Shown here: positions 1 to 32,445 of the stretch, piece by piece | Position numbering within the stretch: position 1 is the first letter of the stretch | How the letters are laid out: every line of letters begins with the position of its first letter | Source: Mauremys mutica | Lineage: Eukaryota > Chordata > Testudines > Geoemydidae | Length of the DNA: 64,000 bases | Direction of reading: 5' to 3' | Assembly (NCBI RefSeq): GCF_020497125.1 | Contig: NC_059075.1 | Coordinates: forward strand, 37,608,003 to 37,672,002 | Position numbers and translations under genes: made by a program | The notes under the pieces: model-generated | The model's database searches: none | Seen by the model: only the letters and a program-made list of their open reading frames with translations | Told to the model about the DNA's origin: nothing

Positions 1-20213
<20,213 letters not shown>

Positions 20214-20917
20214 CAGCAACAGAAATCTCAGTGAAAAGAACTGTATTCTCCAGCAGAAACTATTTTCATTGTGATTTAGAACAGATCAATGGTCCTTTCC
20301 CCCTCCCCCGCCCCCTCCCCGAAGAGGCTCAAAGAATGATGCCTTTATTCAGGGATAAGTAACTTTTTCTAGACTGATTTGAATGTTATTTCAGTGCCAA
20401 TGGAATAACACAATGGCTTTTTTTGTGAAACACAAGTGTGCTACTACAAAAGTGATGCCTGCTATATCCAATTTCTCTTTATTTGAAGTCCTTTTTCATC
20501 ATCGCTTAAAGTGTGTGGAAAACATTGGCTAATAGGAGCTGGCCCATGTAGAAAGAAAAAAAATATTGGAAGGCTGAAGACCTGAACTCTGCTCTTCTGA
20601 GCAAAAAGAGATCCTCTAGAACTGTGAGAGAATTTGTTTTTCTTATCTGCATCCCAAGTATTCCTACAGACCTTATTTTAATTATTCCTTAATAATAGTT
20701 TCACAGTTCACGTAATCTCATTATTTTCCTTTGATGACTTAAACTGGATGTTCCATTCAGAAGAAGCAAAAACAAAAGCAAAATCTGTAACTAGTGAGAA
20801 AACTTCTTGTTCTCTGTGATTTGCACTTTGGGGTTTTGTTTTTTCCTTGCAGCATACATTTTTGCTAATGGCCAGTCTCTATTCAAGAAGGTGAATAGGG
20901 ATAGATTGCATTTGTAA

Positions 20918-20923
20918 AATAAA
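20918..20923 (+). terminator. Possible alternative early polyadenylation signal of SEL1L
   Basis: AATAAA occurs about 700 bases after the stop, in the context gtaaaataaaagaatg. Use of this site would give a short 3' UTR isoform. Sequence alone cannot show use. Confidence 0.3.
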
Positions 20924-23900
20924 AGAATGATTTAACAAATCCTCCACAGAATGTCCTCCACAAACATTTGGAAAAGTGGTGAATATTTTCTTGTGGCCTC
21001 TGTGCAACTTGTGGGATTTCTTAGCACAAGAGCAAAAAGGCAATTTGTTAGTCTTCCTGCTTTATTTTTTTAATCTTGTCTCAATAGTAAGCTGAGAGAG
21101 TGGCTAATTGTAGAATGCAGCAAGAATTATTGTTAAGAAAAGACTCTGATGGGAGGACATAGCCAGAAGCCTTCTCTGCTCAGTTATAGGTAGACTATTT
21201 TTCTAGTGTTTCTTTTCTTAAAAGATGGGACTCTTGTGTTTCTCCAGCTAGTCTTACAACTTCAGCAATCCAGTCAGTAAGTACAATGGAAATGACCTGT
21301 ATCACAAGGTCTTTATGCAGCTAAAATCTACATATCTTGCTACATACATAGTGGGTGCAGCAGAGAATCTGCCTCTATCTGCTGAGCACATCTAAATGAA
21401 GGGAAGTACAAAGGGGTGAATTCCAGCTCCCTACTCTTGGAGCTGAATTTTCATCAGCATTGCTGAACTTCAGAGTAGCCTAAGGAGTGGTTAGAAATGT
21501 GCTGGCTGGTAACAGCCCCTCATTGGAACACAGGAGCATCTAGCTGTGTTCCCTCTGCCATCTGTGTCAGAATGACATAACAGATGGCTATAGCATCTGA
21601 GGACTCCCCTCAATGGGGGAATCCAGAATGGAGGTGGTCCCAATGGATTACGGCTCCTTCGTGTCACTGGAGCAGTGCAAAGGTGCCACACTGGGGTAGA
21701 GAATCTGACCCATAAACTCAAGGTTCTTGTTTTGTAAAATTCTTGATAGTTGTTTTAACTGATCATAACCATTTGGAAGCTAAATGCACAAAGTAAATAT
21801 GGGAGAATAGCTTTCTGGGAGAAGAAGGCAGAAATCTGTATTATTATTTTTTTCCCTCAGTAGCAGATACGGATATTTGTTTCCATATTAACACTATACT
21901 CTGTGGATACACTATTTTAAAGCAAAATGAAATTTGAATATTCAAGACTCTGACGCTGCCTCTAGATCATACATTGTGCATTTAAAGAGTTAACTGCTTC
22001 CTTTTTAAAGGCTTTTGTTCAGTAGATTGGAATTTAAGTAAGAACCAGCCTGTATGAAAAGGCTTCGAAACTGTGAGATCTTTTACGTTTTGTACATAAT
22101 GTATTATAAAGAGTTGAATGGGCAAGGTTTCTTTGCAGTTAACTTGTTGCATTTTGGGAGAAGGGCTAAATATTCTTTCCTGGAAGCTAATGTTTTGTGG
22201 CTGACTGCAGTATTATGAATACAGACAAAACTTTTAGATACTCCAAGAGCGTGGAGTCAGAATCTCACTAGGTCTTCATGGAAGTTCCATTCTGGGGCAA
22301 GGGGATGTTTCAGTTCTGTTTGAGAGGGAACAGTATTTAATTTCTACATGATCTGATTAAAATGTACAGCAGTCCATTAACTGCATTATTTAAAAAAAAA
22401 ATTCAGTGAACTTCCAAACCTTTTCCCTCTGCGGTATTTTACCTCTTCCCTTGATTTTGTAGATCTCTCTAGCTCAGCATAAGGTAGTTAAAGGCTGGAT
22501 ATGGAAAACATTTTCCAATTCACCACCACTGAATGCATTGTGTATCTATTTTGTTTTTTAACAATTCTACCATTTGCTAATCTTAATTTTTATTTAAAAG
22601 GTTTTGAATGCTATAATCTAATAGAGCTAAATTCTAATGGCTCACTCCTAGTTATGTGGGAATTCATTCCCACCAAATGGTTTATAACAGCAGTCTTTTG
22701 TAGCTGGCTTTGCACAGAGCTGAAACATTTTACATTAAAGAAATCAACAGAAGGCAATATATCATCAAAACATTTTTTCATGTTATAGAATTGCCTTTTG
22801 AGAAGTACAACATAAGCAATAAGGAAGTTTTTCCCCTACTGTTGACCATCGCTTAATCTTGTCAAATGGCATCCATTTGAATAAAATGATAATAGCAGAA
22901 ACTAGTTTATATGAATAACATCAAACTAACTCAGGGATTAAAGAAATATGAGTAGATTTTCTAGGTCAGCTGCCTACAACGTGGTTTAGTTTTTCTGATA
23001 ATCCCTTACTGTTCTGCTCCAAACTTTGCAGCATATTTTTGCTTCTTACAAAAAAAAGACTTAGTAATAGTGAATTATTTCAGGTTGTGCATACAGTTTA
23101 TCAACCAGTTCTTTCAATTTCCTAAGTAAGTAGGAGTGGTTTTTTAATTATCTTTCTATTTGTTTTTAAAGAGCATCTTTTCATTTTTAGTGGCACACCT
23201 TGTCTTTCTAGTTGTGTGCAAGAGCAGTTTGAAGGGAAATTGGATTTAAAATAAATTTTCCATTCAGTTGATCACTTGGTGCAGCAGCTCAAATTCTTAA
23301 TTCAGTGAAGTTATATTGCTAAAGTTGAGTATGCACCTGCTAAACTTTGAAGGCTAATATGCGAGTGACGAATACTTCACTATTGGGAAGTTAGGTAACT
23401 TCAGTCAAAAATAAGTGATAATTTGAGATTGTATTGGTTAAAAATCTACTGACACTGAATTCTGTTCAGTTTATTTTCCCCTATATTTCTTTTCTCTCAT
23501 TATTTATTCTGGAACCTTGAATGAGAACAGGATTTCTGAATGTGAACTGCAGTGTGTGTTGAGTGAAATAATTTTATAGACCTCCTCCCCTCACCCCACT
23601 CCGGCAGCGTTTTAAGTGGAAACTTTACCTATCCGATCTTCCCAGTGCTTACTGTACTGAACAGTAGAGCATCCAAATGCCATCAGTGGGAGTTCTACAT
23701 GTGGAAAGAAATTAGGAAGATGAAGATCTGAGGAGAGAATTTTATTCCAGTGACCTCAAATCACTAACCTTATGTACCTGTCAACTTAAAAATGTTGCTT
23801 GTAATTTGAAAACAAAACTCTTAAATACTTGATTTAACTTCCAAGTTGAGAATTTAGGATTCTGTCATCTGCATTTTCCTTGGTGATATTTGTCCAAGGA

Positions 23901-24589
23901 TCTGCTTAAATGAGTTGTTGTTATTCATTTGTTTGGAAATATTTCACCCTATGACTAATAATTTCAAATGGGGAATAAGTAGCAGAAGAAAGGAGCTTGC
24001 GTTAATACAAATGTCCTTAGATCGTTTTTTCAAAACATAAAGGTGAAACCTTTTTAAAGTTTTCCAAGAGACTTTGGCTGTTGTGATAAACTTGCTGAAG
24101 TAAAACTCATCAACCTGTCTTTCCATGTGACTTTTCAAGAAGGTTAAATGTATTGTCAAAGCATTTATAGTGTTCAAAAATATTATGTACCAATCCTGTT
24201 GCCATCAATATACAAATTAAGTTTGGCACATTGTTATTACGGGGGAAAGCTCAACTTCACCAATCTTTTCCTTTATAAATAGGCAACCATAAGCTGATAT
24301 TTATGTTTGGGTTCCAGAGAATATTCACAAGTATACAACAATGAAAAGGCTTAATATGACTTGAGAACTACTACAAGTGCATAAGGGCAGGCAAGGGCTA
24401 CTGGCAAAAGTCCTTTTTGTCTTTATCAGCTGCAGCTGTTAAGAGGGTATTGTAGGGATTTTTAAATTTTATTTTGTATTTATGGAAATGCAGCATAAAG
24501 GCTGATAAAGTGTAATATAATTGTGTAAACAAATTATGTTAATAGAAAGATGTACAGATTCATTTTGTACTGTATCTTTAATCCTGTGA

Positions 24590-24595
24590 AATAAA
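24590..24595 (+). terminator. Probable main polyadenylation signal of SEL1L
   Basis: AATAAA lies about 4.4 kb after the stop codon, immediately before sequence with recognisable repeats (a MIR-like copy, then the DIRS element). It is the last canonical hexamer before repeat-rich intergenic DNA. Cleavage would fall near 24610. Confidence 0.6.
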
Positions 24596-24774
24596 GTTAC
24601 CACCTCTATGGTTAGCCTATATGCTGTAAGATACTGTAGTTCTGATAACAAAGGGTTCTAACTATAGGTTAAAACTATATATAAAGTCCTGCTTCTTTGT
24701 ATTTTCATTCCAAATGCTGCCCTGAACCCACAAAGGCATTGCATCTGCTAATTCATGGTTGGTAAGGCACTGGG

Positions 24775-24910
24775 AGTTAGGAAACCTGGGTTGTAATGCC
24801 AGATCTGCACAAGTCCACATACCAAGTCTATGGCATATTGCTGAATTTCTGTGCCTCTGTTTTCCAGTATTTAAAATGGAAATAATGCTTGTTGCAGACA
24901 TGGAGCTGCT
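24775..24910 (+). mobile_element. MIR-like SINE fragment
   Basis: The order ggaaacctgggttgtaatgc, then tgtgcctctgttttccagta, then ttaaaatggaaataatgctt follows the MIR core in the sense direction. It lies just downstream of the SEL1L polyadenylation signal. Confidence 0.6.
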
Positions 24911-25259
24911 GTGTAACACTGATCTGTAATTTTATGTAACTGTGTGTGACCTGCTCAGTGAATTAGATTCTTCTTTGAGTTAGATGCAGCCATGTATTCC
25001 ACTTAGGTGTGCATGCCCAGCATGCTGCCAGAGAATGTGCCTACCAGTACTTGTAGGGGGGCAACGCATATCTCATGACTGTAGCTCCACCCCTGACTAT
25101 ATGCAGCCCCAACTTCTCTCTGTTCCTTCTTCCCGCCCATAGCTAGAGTCAGAACTCTGTAGTTTTCAACCTCACAATCCTTTATTCAGTGACTTTTTTT
25201 TTCTAATTGTATATTAGTACCCCAGTATAGTGTTAGACTTTGTATTAGTTTAAACATTG

Positions 25260-27600
25260 TTGTGGGGTGGAGGGGATTCCCAGTAACTATCACCACATGT
25301 GGTGCATGGTGTACCTAGGCAAAGCCCATGTCAAACAGCAGTGTTCAATTTGCAGATTGTTCACTAAGCAGACTCAAGTGGCAAGAGATCTTTGTCTGAA
25401 GCAGCACCTGTTCAAACAGGCCATGCAGCCTACTTCAGCATCGAGGCCTTTGTCAGATTTCAGGTCGCCCTTGAGTTTGAGGAGTGCTCCCGCTTTGCGT
25501 CCTGGAGTTGGCACCTCTCCGAAGAGATGGAGGAGTCGTTCCCCATTGAGTGGTCTGAGGAAAAGTTCACGTAAGGCCAACTGAGGCTGCTCCAGGTCCT
25601 GTGGGGACTCGTGTCTCTCCTCCAGAAGGAGAGTAGATCAACACAGGGTGAATACCAGTGTGCATGATGGAGGAGGTGCCGTCAACCTGTCCCCACCCCC
25701 ACGCAGGGACCTGTATTGTTGACATCAGTTCCAGCCCTGGGGTATCCATTGAGTCTGATACCGACCAGACCAATGCCAGCACCGACTGCTACCACCCCAG
25801 TGGTGTATCAGACAGAAGCAGATCTCCGTCTTTTTGTCCCAACCTCTCCCTTGGTCCAGTACTTTGCCAGGGCTGTATCTTTTATAGCCCTGTTGGCTGG
25901 GCAGACCACTGAACCTATGCGTCTATCAGCACTGCACCCCACACTCAGTGGCAATAGGGCCAGTACCAGACTCGGCACAAAGGATTTCCTTGGCAATAAG
26001 AACTTCTCCGGTACCCCCATAACTGGCGCCACCAGTGTTGCCATGGCAGCAGTCACCAGCCTCTATTTCAGCACCCTTACTTACTCCCGGCACTGGAAAT
26101 GATGGAACCATACTTGGTGTCAGCAGTACCGTTTCCACTGTGAGAGCCACCCCCTTCATCATTCTGGGCTATGGATAAGTCAGACTGGCTGCACCCTGAC
26201 CCCACCGTTATATCCCAAATCCCGAGACTCCTTGGCATCTGAGTCAGGATCTTACTCCTGCTCTCCATTGCCTGAGACAGGCCATTCATGGAGCGCTCTG
26301 GGTACCAGGATTGGCGCTCATCTTGTGCTTAGGACTGGGGCCCCTGGCTCAGTGCCTACTGGGCACCAATGCCCTATCCATACCAGTGGATTCTGTGGGC
26401 CGCTCCTGGGTCATGGAGGTCCCACTTCTTGTCCCACTCGAAGCTGAGATCACCAACCAGCTCTGTGGTAGTAACAGTCGATCCATCACAGGTCCAGGTA
26501 CCAATGAAACTTCCCCTTGAAGCCTCCAAAGTCATGCTGCCCAGGCCTGTCAGCCCTGGAGCAGGATCCAGCACTGACACAGTTAACTGCCTCATCCTCA
26601 TCCCGGGACAATTCTGGGATGCAGGGTTCTACCTCCCCTTCAGTACCAGAGGATTTCAAGGCATACCAGGACCTGTTGTGGGGCAAGGCAGCTTTCCTGA
26701 GTATTCAAGCGGAGTCCCAGCAGTTGCCCTCCCTATTAACAATGTGCTCATTGAGCCTGCTAAGGTCCTCTGGAGCACGCCGGCTTTGGTTCTGCCTGCA
26801 GCTAAGCGCATGGCAAAGTGCTACTTCGTTCCCACATAGGGATTTGAGGGGTTTTATTCCCATTTGGCCCCAAATTCCTTGATAGTAACTGTGGTGAACA
26901 ATAAAGCCCAAGAGCAAGATTAAGTCCACTCCCAAGGAGGACTAACTGAAGGGACCTGATGAGCAGAAGGATCTACACCTCTTCCTTGCAGATGCAGATT
27001 GCTAATCAGCAGGCACTACTGTCTAAATGTGACTTTCTTAACTGAACAGCTATATCTAAATTTGTAAACCAGCAAATTCCCTGCAGAAGAAATTTCGGAC
27101 ATTTGTCACCAAGAGCAGCATGGTGGCTAAGACTTCTTGACAGTCCGTACTGGATGTCACAGATACTTCAGCCAGAGTGATGGCCTCTGTGATGACCATG
27201 AGGAGGTCTTTCTGTCTGCAGAACTTGAGCATTGCTCCCAATGCCAGCAGGCCACTGAGGATTTGCCAGGCACTTTTCTCAGATAACAGAGAAGACTGCA
27301 CCCCTTAAAGGATGCTAGGGCTACCGTTAGGTCCTTTGGGGGTGTAAACACTGGCACTACAGATGCACCAGTATGGCATTCAACAGCAACAACTGCAGTA
27401 GCAGCTGTAGTGCATGTTTGGGCATTCTTTCTCTTACCCAAGACAGCAGTACTACCCCAGAAAGGGGCATAGATCCCACAGAAAGAAGCAGATGGGTTCA
27501 GGCCGTCGATGCGCCCTCTCCCGGCAACTCTCAAACACCCATTTTGACTTTCATCCAGAGCGGTGTTCCAGTCATTGCTCAAGGAAGATAAGGCCATTGT
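25260..27600 (+). pseudogene. DIRS-like gag remnant, many stops and frameshifts
   Basis: Near the start is a Cys-rich stretch (QCSICRLFTKQTQ). Farther on, MQIANQQALLSKCDFLN is followed by a stop at 27043, then pieces such as LDVTDTSARVMASVM and TMRRSFCLQNLS (27105-27260). They fit the DIRS Gag C-terminal order: aromatic/basic helix, VMRR...LQ motif, then a Q- and R-rich tail (RQQYYPRKGHRSHRKKQ at 27440-27490). Open frames between 25650 and 26880 on both strands are low-complexity P/S/T-rich and not credible proteins. Confidence 0.65.
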
Positions 27601-27865
27601 GGAGAAACTAAATGAATTCTTTGCATCAGTCTTCACTGCAGAGGATGTGAGGCAGATTCCCACGTATGAACCATTCTTGTAAATGACAAATCTGAGGAAT
27701 TGTCCCAGATTGAGGTGTCATTAGAGGAAGTTTTGGAACAAAGTGATAAATTAAACACTAATTAAAGTCACCAGGACCAGATGGTATTCACCCAAGAGTT
27801 CTGAAGGAACTCAGATATGAAATTGCAGAACTATTAAATGTGGTAAGTAACCTATCATTTAAATC
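27585..27865 (+). mobile_element. CR1 LINE internal fragment inside the DIRS-like element
   Basis: The frame reads KAIVEKLNEFFASVFTAED, the segment before the CR1 reverse transcriptase, followed by PRRCH-like debris and gtcaccaggaccagatgg (the SPGPDG motif region). It ends abruptly at atcatttaaatc, where DIRS recombinase sequence resumes. It has neither a CR1 3' end nor a visible target duplication. Confidence 0.75.
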
Positions 27866-28500
27866 TTGTCTCTTGTCAGAAAACTGCATTCTTGGTAGCA
27901 ATAACATCCACAAGGAGAGTGTGAGAGTTGCAGGTTTTGATGGCAGAGCCTCCTTATACACAATTCTCCAAGACAAGGTGACTTTAACCAAAAATTTTGG
28001 ATGTGGTCATTAGGCGGTTTCTCTGTTTCATTTGAACCATTTGTATTCTTTCCTAAGCCACATTTGTCTCCAGAGGAACAGCATCTCCATACATTAGATA
28101 TCAGGTGATGTCCAGCCTTCTATTAGGACAGGACTAAACCATTTTGTGCTTCACCTCGCCTGTTTGTCTCATATGCAGATCATATGAAGGGTTAAGCATA
28201 GACTCTTCACAGATTATCTCTAGATGGATAACATCCTGTATCAAGACTGTGGATGAAATAGCTTTGGCTACACCACCTCAGAGGGTGTGAACTCATTCAA
28301 TGAGAGTGCAAGAAATGTCAATACGTTTCCATCTGGGATGTTTTCAGGAACGCTATTTGGTCTTCTGTACATGCTTTTATGAACCATCATGTCATTCCTG
28401 CATCTTCCAGGGTGGATACAACCTGGGGAAGGGTGATGCTGCAGTCCTTGTTTAGACAGACTCGGAGCCCTGCCTCCTGGGAGGGGTATTGCTTGTGAGT
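27866..28500 (+). pseudogene. DIRS-like tyrosine recombinase, C-terminal remnant
   Basis: Broken pieces in order are TAFLVAITSTRRV at the start (27880-27920), SRWITSCIKTVDE (28220-28255) and a THSMRVQEMS segment near 28290. The last corresponds to the HxxR active-site region of tyrosine recombinases, with Met-Arg where Thr-Arg is typical in DIRS. The tail CTCFYEPSCHS precedes the final Tyr region. Many stops break the frame; no function is expected. Confidence 0.6.
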
Positions 28501-28823
28501 CATCTAAGTGGAATACATGGCTGCATCTGCTCGAAGAAGAGGAAGAAATGGTTACTTATTGTAACTGTGGTTCTTTGAGATGTGATGAAAACATGTATTC
28601 CATGACCCACCCTCTGTCTCTTTGCATCAGAGTCTCATCTCCTGGCTTTTGGTGCAAAGGAACCAAGAGGGGTTGGGGTGGCATCACCTCATTACCCAGA
28701 GGAGGGGCTATGGCCACAAAGTGCAAGCATCACCCCTCTACAGGTACTGCTAGGAAAATGCTCCCACTCCAGCACACTAAGTGTACACAGACCTAAGTGG
28801 AATACACATCTCCAACACATCTA

Positions 28824-29302
28824 GGGTTGCCAGGCATCCGGTTTTGACCAGAACACCCGGCTGAAAAGAGATCCTGGTGGCTCCGGTCAGCGGCACAGCG
28901 GGGCCATGGCATGGCTCCCAGAAGCACCCAGCGTTTCCCTCCAGCTCCTAGGTGGAGGTGCAGCCTTGAGTGCTGTGGTTAATTGGAACTGCGGGGGCAG
29001 ATGGGCACCTAGGAGCCCGAGGGAAATATTAGCCACTTCTGGGAGCCACGTGATGTAAGTACTGCCTGGAGCCCACACCCTGAGCCCTCTCCTGTACCCT
29101 AAACCCCTCATCCCTTGCCCCACACAAGAGCCTGTACCCCCAGCCAGCGCCCTCATCCCCTCCTGCACCCCCCCTTGCCCCAGCCCAGTGAAAATGAGCG
29201 AGGGTGGGGGGATGGAGTGAGCGATGGGTGGGGCCTCGGAAGGGGCGGAGCAGGGGCAGGGCAATGGTGTAGGGTTTTCTGCAAGCAGAAAGTTGGCAAC
29301 CC
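28824..29302. mobile_element. TA-flanked DNA transposon, GC-rich, 479 bp
   Basis: The ends GGGTTGCCA (28824) and TGGCAACCC (ending 29302) are perfectly inverted and both are flanked by TA (28822-28823, 29303-29304), as in Tc1/mariner elements. The interior is GC-rich. The reading frames on both strands are P/G/S-rich by-products of base composition, not a transposase. Confidence 0.75.
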
Positions 29303-29341
29303 TAATCGCATCTCAGAGAACCACAGATACAGTAACTGTTT

Positions 29342-29630
29342 CTGCTCGTTAATCTCTGTGGATAGGACAAGAAGCAATGGGCTTAAATTGCAGCAAGGGA
29401 AGTTCAGGTTTGACATTAGGAACAACTTCCTAACTATCAGGGTGGTGAAGCATTGGAACAAATTGCCTGCGGAGGTTATGAAATCTCCATCATTGGAGGT
29501 TTTTAAGAACAGGGTAGGCAGATCCTGTCAAGAATGGTCTAGTTATTATGTAGTTCTGCCTGCAGAGTAGGAGACTGGACTAGATAACCTATTGAGGTCC
29601 CTTTCAGTCCTACACTTTTATGATTCGATT
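29342..29630 (+). mobile_element. CR1 LINE 3' end
   Basis: The frame at 29367-29560 reads [18 protein letters not shown], then NFLTIRVVKHWNKLPAEV, the C-terminus of CR1 ORF2. It ends with the usual ttcagtcctacacttttatgattcg tail. It is 5'-truncated. Confidence 0.9.
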
Positions 29631-30094
29631 AAATTCCAATAGCCTGTTGTTTTGACTAACAAGTAAGGGAACATCCTGCTGTAGAACAAATGCATGATCA
29701 AACTGCTTCCTTGCTTTTTCCAGTGTTTGCGCACACAGGCTATTGAATCACTCACATTGTGGTCAAGGGGGAAGTTATCATGTTCTGCCAGGGGAGAAGA
29801 GAGCCTCAAGTATGCAGATTACAATGCTATAAAATGACCACTAAACCTTGATGGTGAAAGGCATGTGAAATTGATGCTGTCTCTTGGCCCTTAGCCCTAC
29901 CGTACTCCCTTGTCAGTTGCTTTAACTACTTCAGTATGAGACCAGAGTTCTGTTTGAAAACATAAGCTTCAAATTCACAACAAACTGAAACATGCGCATC
30001 TTCTGTGGGATCTCTAAAGCAAGTGATAGCAAGTTCCTTTCATAATCTTCTCTGTCCACCTTCAGCCCAATAGCTTTAATACAGGTCAGGGGCA

Positions 30095-30955
30095 TGAAAT
30101 CATAGAACTAAAGATCAGAAGGGATCATTATGATCATCTAGTCTGACCTCCCGCAAAATGCAGGCCACAAAAGCTGACCCACTCACTCCTGAAATAATTC
30201 TCTCCCTTGACTCAGCTGTTGCAGTCCCCAAATCCTGGTTTAAAGACTTCAAGTAGCAGGTAATCCTCCAGCAAGCGACCCCTGCCCCATGCTGCGGAGG
30301 AAGGCGAAAAACCTCCAGGGCCACTGCCAATCTACCCTGGAGGAAAATTCCTTCCCGACCCCCAATATGGCGATCAGCTGAACCCCGAGCATGCGGGCAA
30401 GACTCTCCAGCCAGACACTCGGGAAAAAGACTTTCAATATTCCAACATTGACCCTCGGTACTAATTACCAGTGGCGGCACATTATTGACGTATTGACTAA
30501 ATAGTGTTATCCTATCAAACCATTCCCTCCATAAACTTATCAAGCTTAAACTTAAAGCCAGAGAGGTCCTTCGCCCCCACTGTTTCCCTTGGTAGGCTGT
30601 TCCAGAATTTCACTCCCCTGATGGTTAGAAACCTTCGTCTAATTTCAAGCCTAAACTTCCCGACAGCCAATTTATATCCATTTGTTCTCGTGTCCACATT
30701 AGTACTGAGCTGAAATAATTCCTCTCCCTCCCTGGTATTTATCCCTCTGATATATTTAAAGAGAGCAATCATATCTCCTCTCAACCTTCTTTTGGTTAAG
30801 GAAAACAAACCGAGCTCCTCAAGTCTCTTTTCATACGACAGGCTTACCATTCCTCGGATCATTCTAGTGGCCCTTCTTTGTACCCATTCCAGTTTGAATT
30901 CATCCTTCTTAAACATGGGAGACCAAAACTGCACACAGTACTCCAAATGAGGTCA
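30095..30955 (-). mobile_element. CR1 LINE 3' end with reverse-transcriptase C-terminus
   Basis: The minus strand at 30515-30946 is open for 143 codons: [20 protein letters not shown], then ATRMIRGMVSLSYEKRLEEL, then RRFLTIRGVKFWNSLPRET, the typical CR1 ORF2 C-terminus. The 3' UTR runs to the catagaactaaagatcag tail at 30097. The long open stretch suggests a younger copy than others in the window. Confidence 0.92.
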
Positions 30956-31077
30956 TAACATTCAGAGGGTGATGCTTAATCATGAATTTGAATAAAGAAT
31001 ACTTAATATATTTATAACATAGGGAACAGATTTCATCCCAGGGAACAAAAATCTTGGAAATAAAATGTACTAAGGAT

Positions 31078-31411
31078 CAGGGCTAGCTTTAGGGGGGCAG
31101 CAAGCAGGGCACTTGCCTGGGGCCCTGCAAAGCCAAGTTGCAACATATATAGAGAGTCACTGTGGGTAAATGTAATGTGACCATTATAGTAATTTTAATC
31201 TCTAAAAGTGGAAATAAATCACCCTAAAGCAGCAGTTTTCAAACTGTGAGGTATGCCTATGGGGTCTTGGAGGAACATTTGGAGGGGCAAGCAGTGATGC
31301 CAGGCAGCTCAGGTTTCAGCCCCCAGGGCTCAGAGTTCAATCCTGGGAGGCGAGGTGGGGCCCATTCCTTAGATGCTGCCCTGGTCCCCAGTGAGTCTAA
31401 CACCGGCCCTG
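31078..31411. mobile_element. hAT-type MITE with perfect 8-bp target duplication
   Basis: CTAAGGAT occurs at 31070-31077 and at 31412-31419. The ends are inverted: CAGGGCTAGCTTTA at the left and its relation CACCGGCCCTG at the right (CAGGGCCGGTG in reverse). The element has no coding region and may contain a smaller insert starting near 31229. Confidence 0.85.
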
Positions 31412-31524
31412 CTAAGGATTTAATCAAGGGTATTGAAGCATTGGAAATGAGTGATAATGATGGAGAAGGGAAAAAAACTGAAAATCAAATCCATAATTGT
31501 TAATCTTCTGAAGGTTTTTGCTTG

Positions 31525-31549
31525 GATTATTTATTTATTTATTTATTTT
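31525..31549. repeat. (TTTA)n microsatellite
   Basis: Simple tandem tetranucleotide. Confidence 0.9.
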
Positions 31550-32163
31550 TGGAGGGGGGAAGGTCAGCGAAGGGGTTTCTGTCCTATTACATGAGTGAAA
31601 CAAGAGCCAAAGAGTGACCCAGCTGAAATAATCACTAGTGGTTTTTTTCCCCCTGTGGATAGAAAAGAAGAATGGCAATACTTCCATGACTGTATTTTGG
31701 GCTTGATGGTGAAATGTACCTTGAATTAAACCTCTCCCGAACAGATTTTAGCAGAGAGCAGAATGTTCTCTGCTCCCAATATATAAAAAATGAAGCACTC
31801 TGGACTTGAGCATGAGTTCATGAGACCTCCTCACTAAGATAATCAAAATTGGATCCTAGCCTCACCTTCTGGAAGCAGGAGCAGATAGAGATTGGGGAAA
31901 GGCAGGAGTGGATTCTTCTGGAGCTACCCACTCATGAGCAATGGAAACAGCTGTTGGCAGGCTGGGACAGATCTCTGGTGTGATCTTGTTCCTTCAACAT
32001 TTCACTCTGATTAGTCACTTAATAGGACTGCATGGGCCTGACTTTCAGAAGTGCAAGCACTTGCAACTTCAGCTGAATGTAGTTGGAGCAGTGACTTCTT
32101 AATCTCCCTGAAAACTGGACCCTAGAGCAGTCTTGTCTTCTACCATTGATGTTTTGGCCCCTA

Positions 32164-32445
32164 GGGATATGTCTACATGACAAGAAACATAAAAATAAAA
32201 AAATGCAGCAGAGAGTCTGAGCCCAGGTCTACAGACTCAGGCTTGCACTATGGTGCTAAAAATAGTCTTGTAGATGTTCAGACTCAGGCTCTGAAGCTTA
32301 GGGAAGAGGGTGGGTTTCAGAGCCTGAGCCTGAACAACTACACACTTAGTTTTAGCACTGTAGCAAAAACCTGAGTCTGTAGACCCAGGCTCTGAGACTC
32401 AGTGCTGTGGGATATTTTTGGCATGTAGACAGGTGTCATCTTCTG
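32164..32445. mobile_element. 'tgtctacat' MITE with repeated internal motifs
   Basis: The ends atatgtctacatgacaag and ggcatgtagacaggtg are inverted. The interior repeats agactcaggct/agcctgagtct in both orientations. It is related to the outer MITE at 61415-62113 (shared ctaaaaatag and tttcagagcc motifs). Confidence 0.65.

Larger units (their letters stand above)
20214..24615 (+). other. SEL1L: SEL1L 3' untranslated region
   Basis: No coding sequence is seen from the stop codon to the polyadenylation signal. The region is A/T-rich, mostly free of recognisable young transposons, and in contrast to the flanks reads as single-copy sequence. That fits the known long 3' UTR of vertebrate SEL1L. 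Possible earlier AATAAA signals occur at 20918, 22880 and 23250. The 3' end is inferred from the last signal. Confidence 0.75.
24970..28821 (+). mobile_element. Decayed DIRS-like tyrosine-recombinase retrotransposon
   Basis: The termini are inverted, not direct: catgtattccacttaggt near 24993 and its inverse acctaagtggaatacac near 28790, as expected for DIRS. A further inverse copy (taagtggaatacatggctgc) at 28506 and ttctttgag motifs at 24971 and 28573 suit the internal complementary region. Gag remnants lie at 26992-27600 and a recombinase remnant at 27866-28500. The reverse transcriptase and RNase H region is missing and a CR1 piece sits at that place. At 3.85 kb it is shorter than intact DIRS elements (usually 5-6 kb). 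The identification rests on gag and end structure; family name not determined. Confidence 0.75.

Noticed and set aside
25650..26880. Several overlapping P/S/T-rich frames on both strands in the DIRS region
   Set aside because: They overlap each other in most frames; they reflect the old gag region composition and not intact genes.
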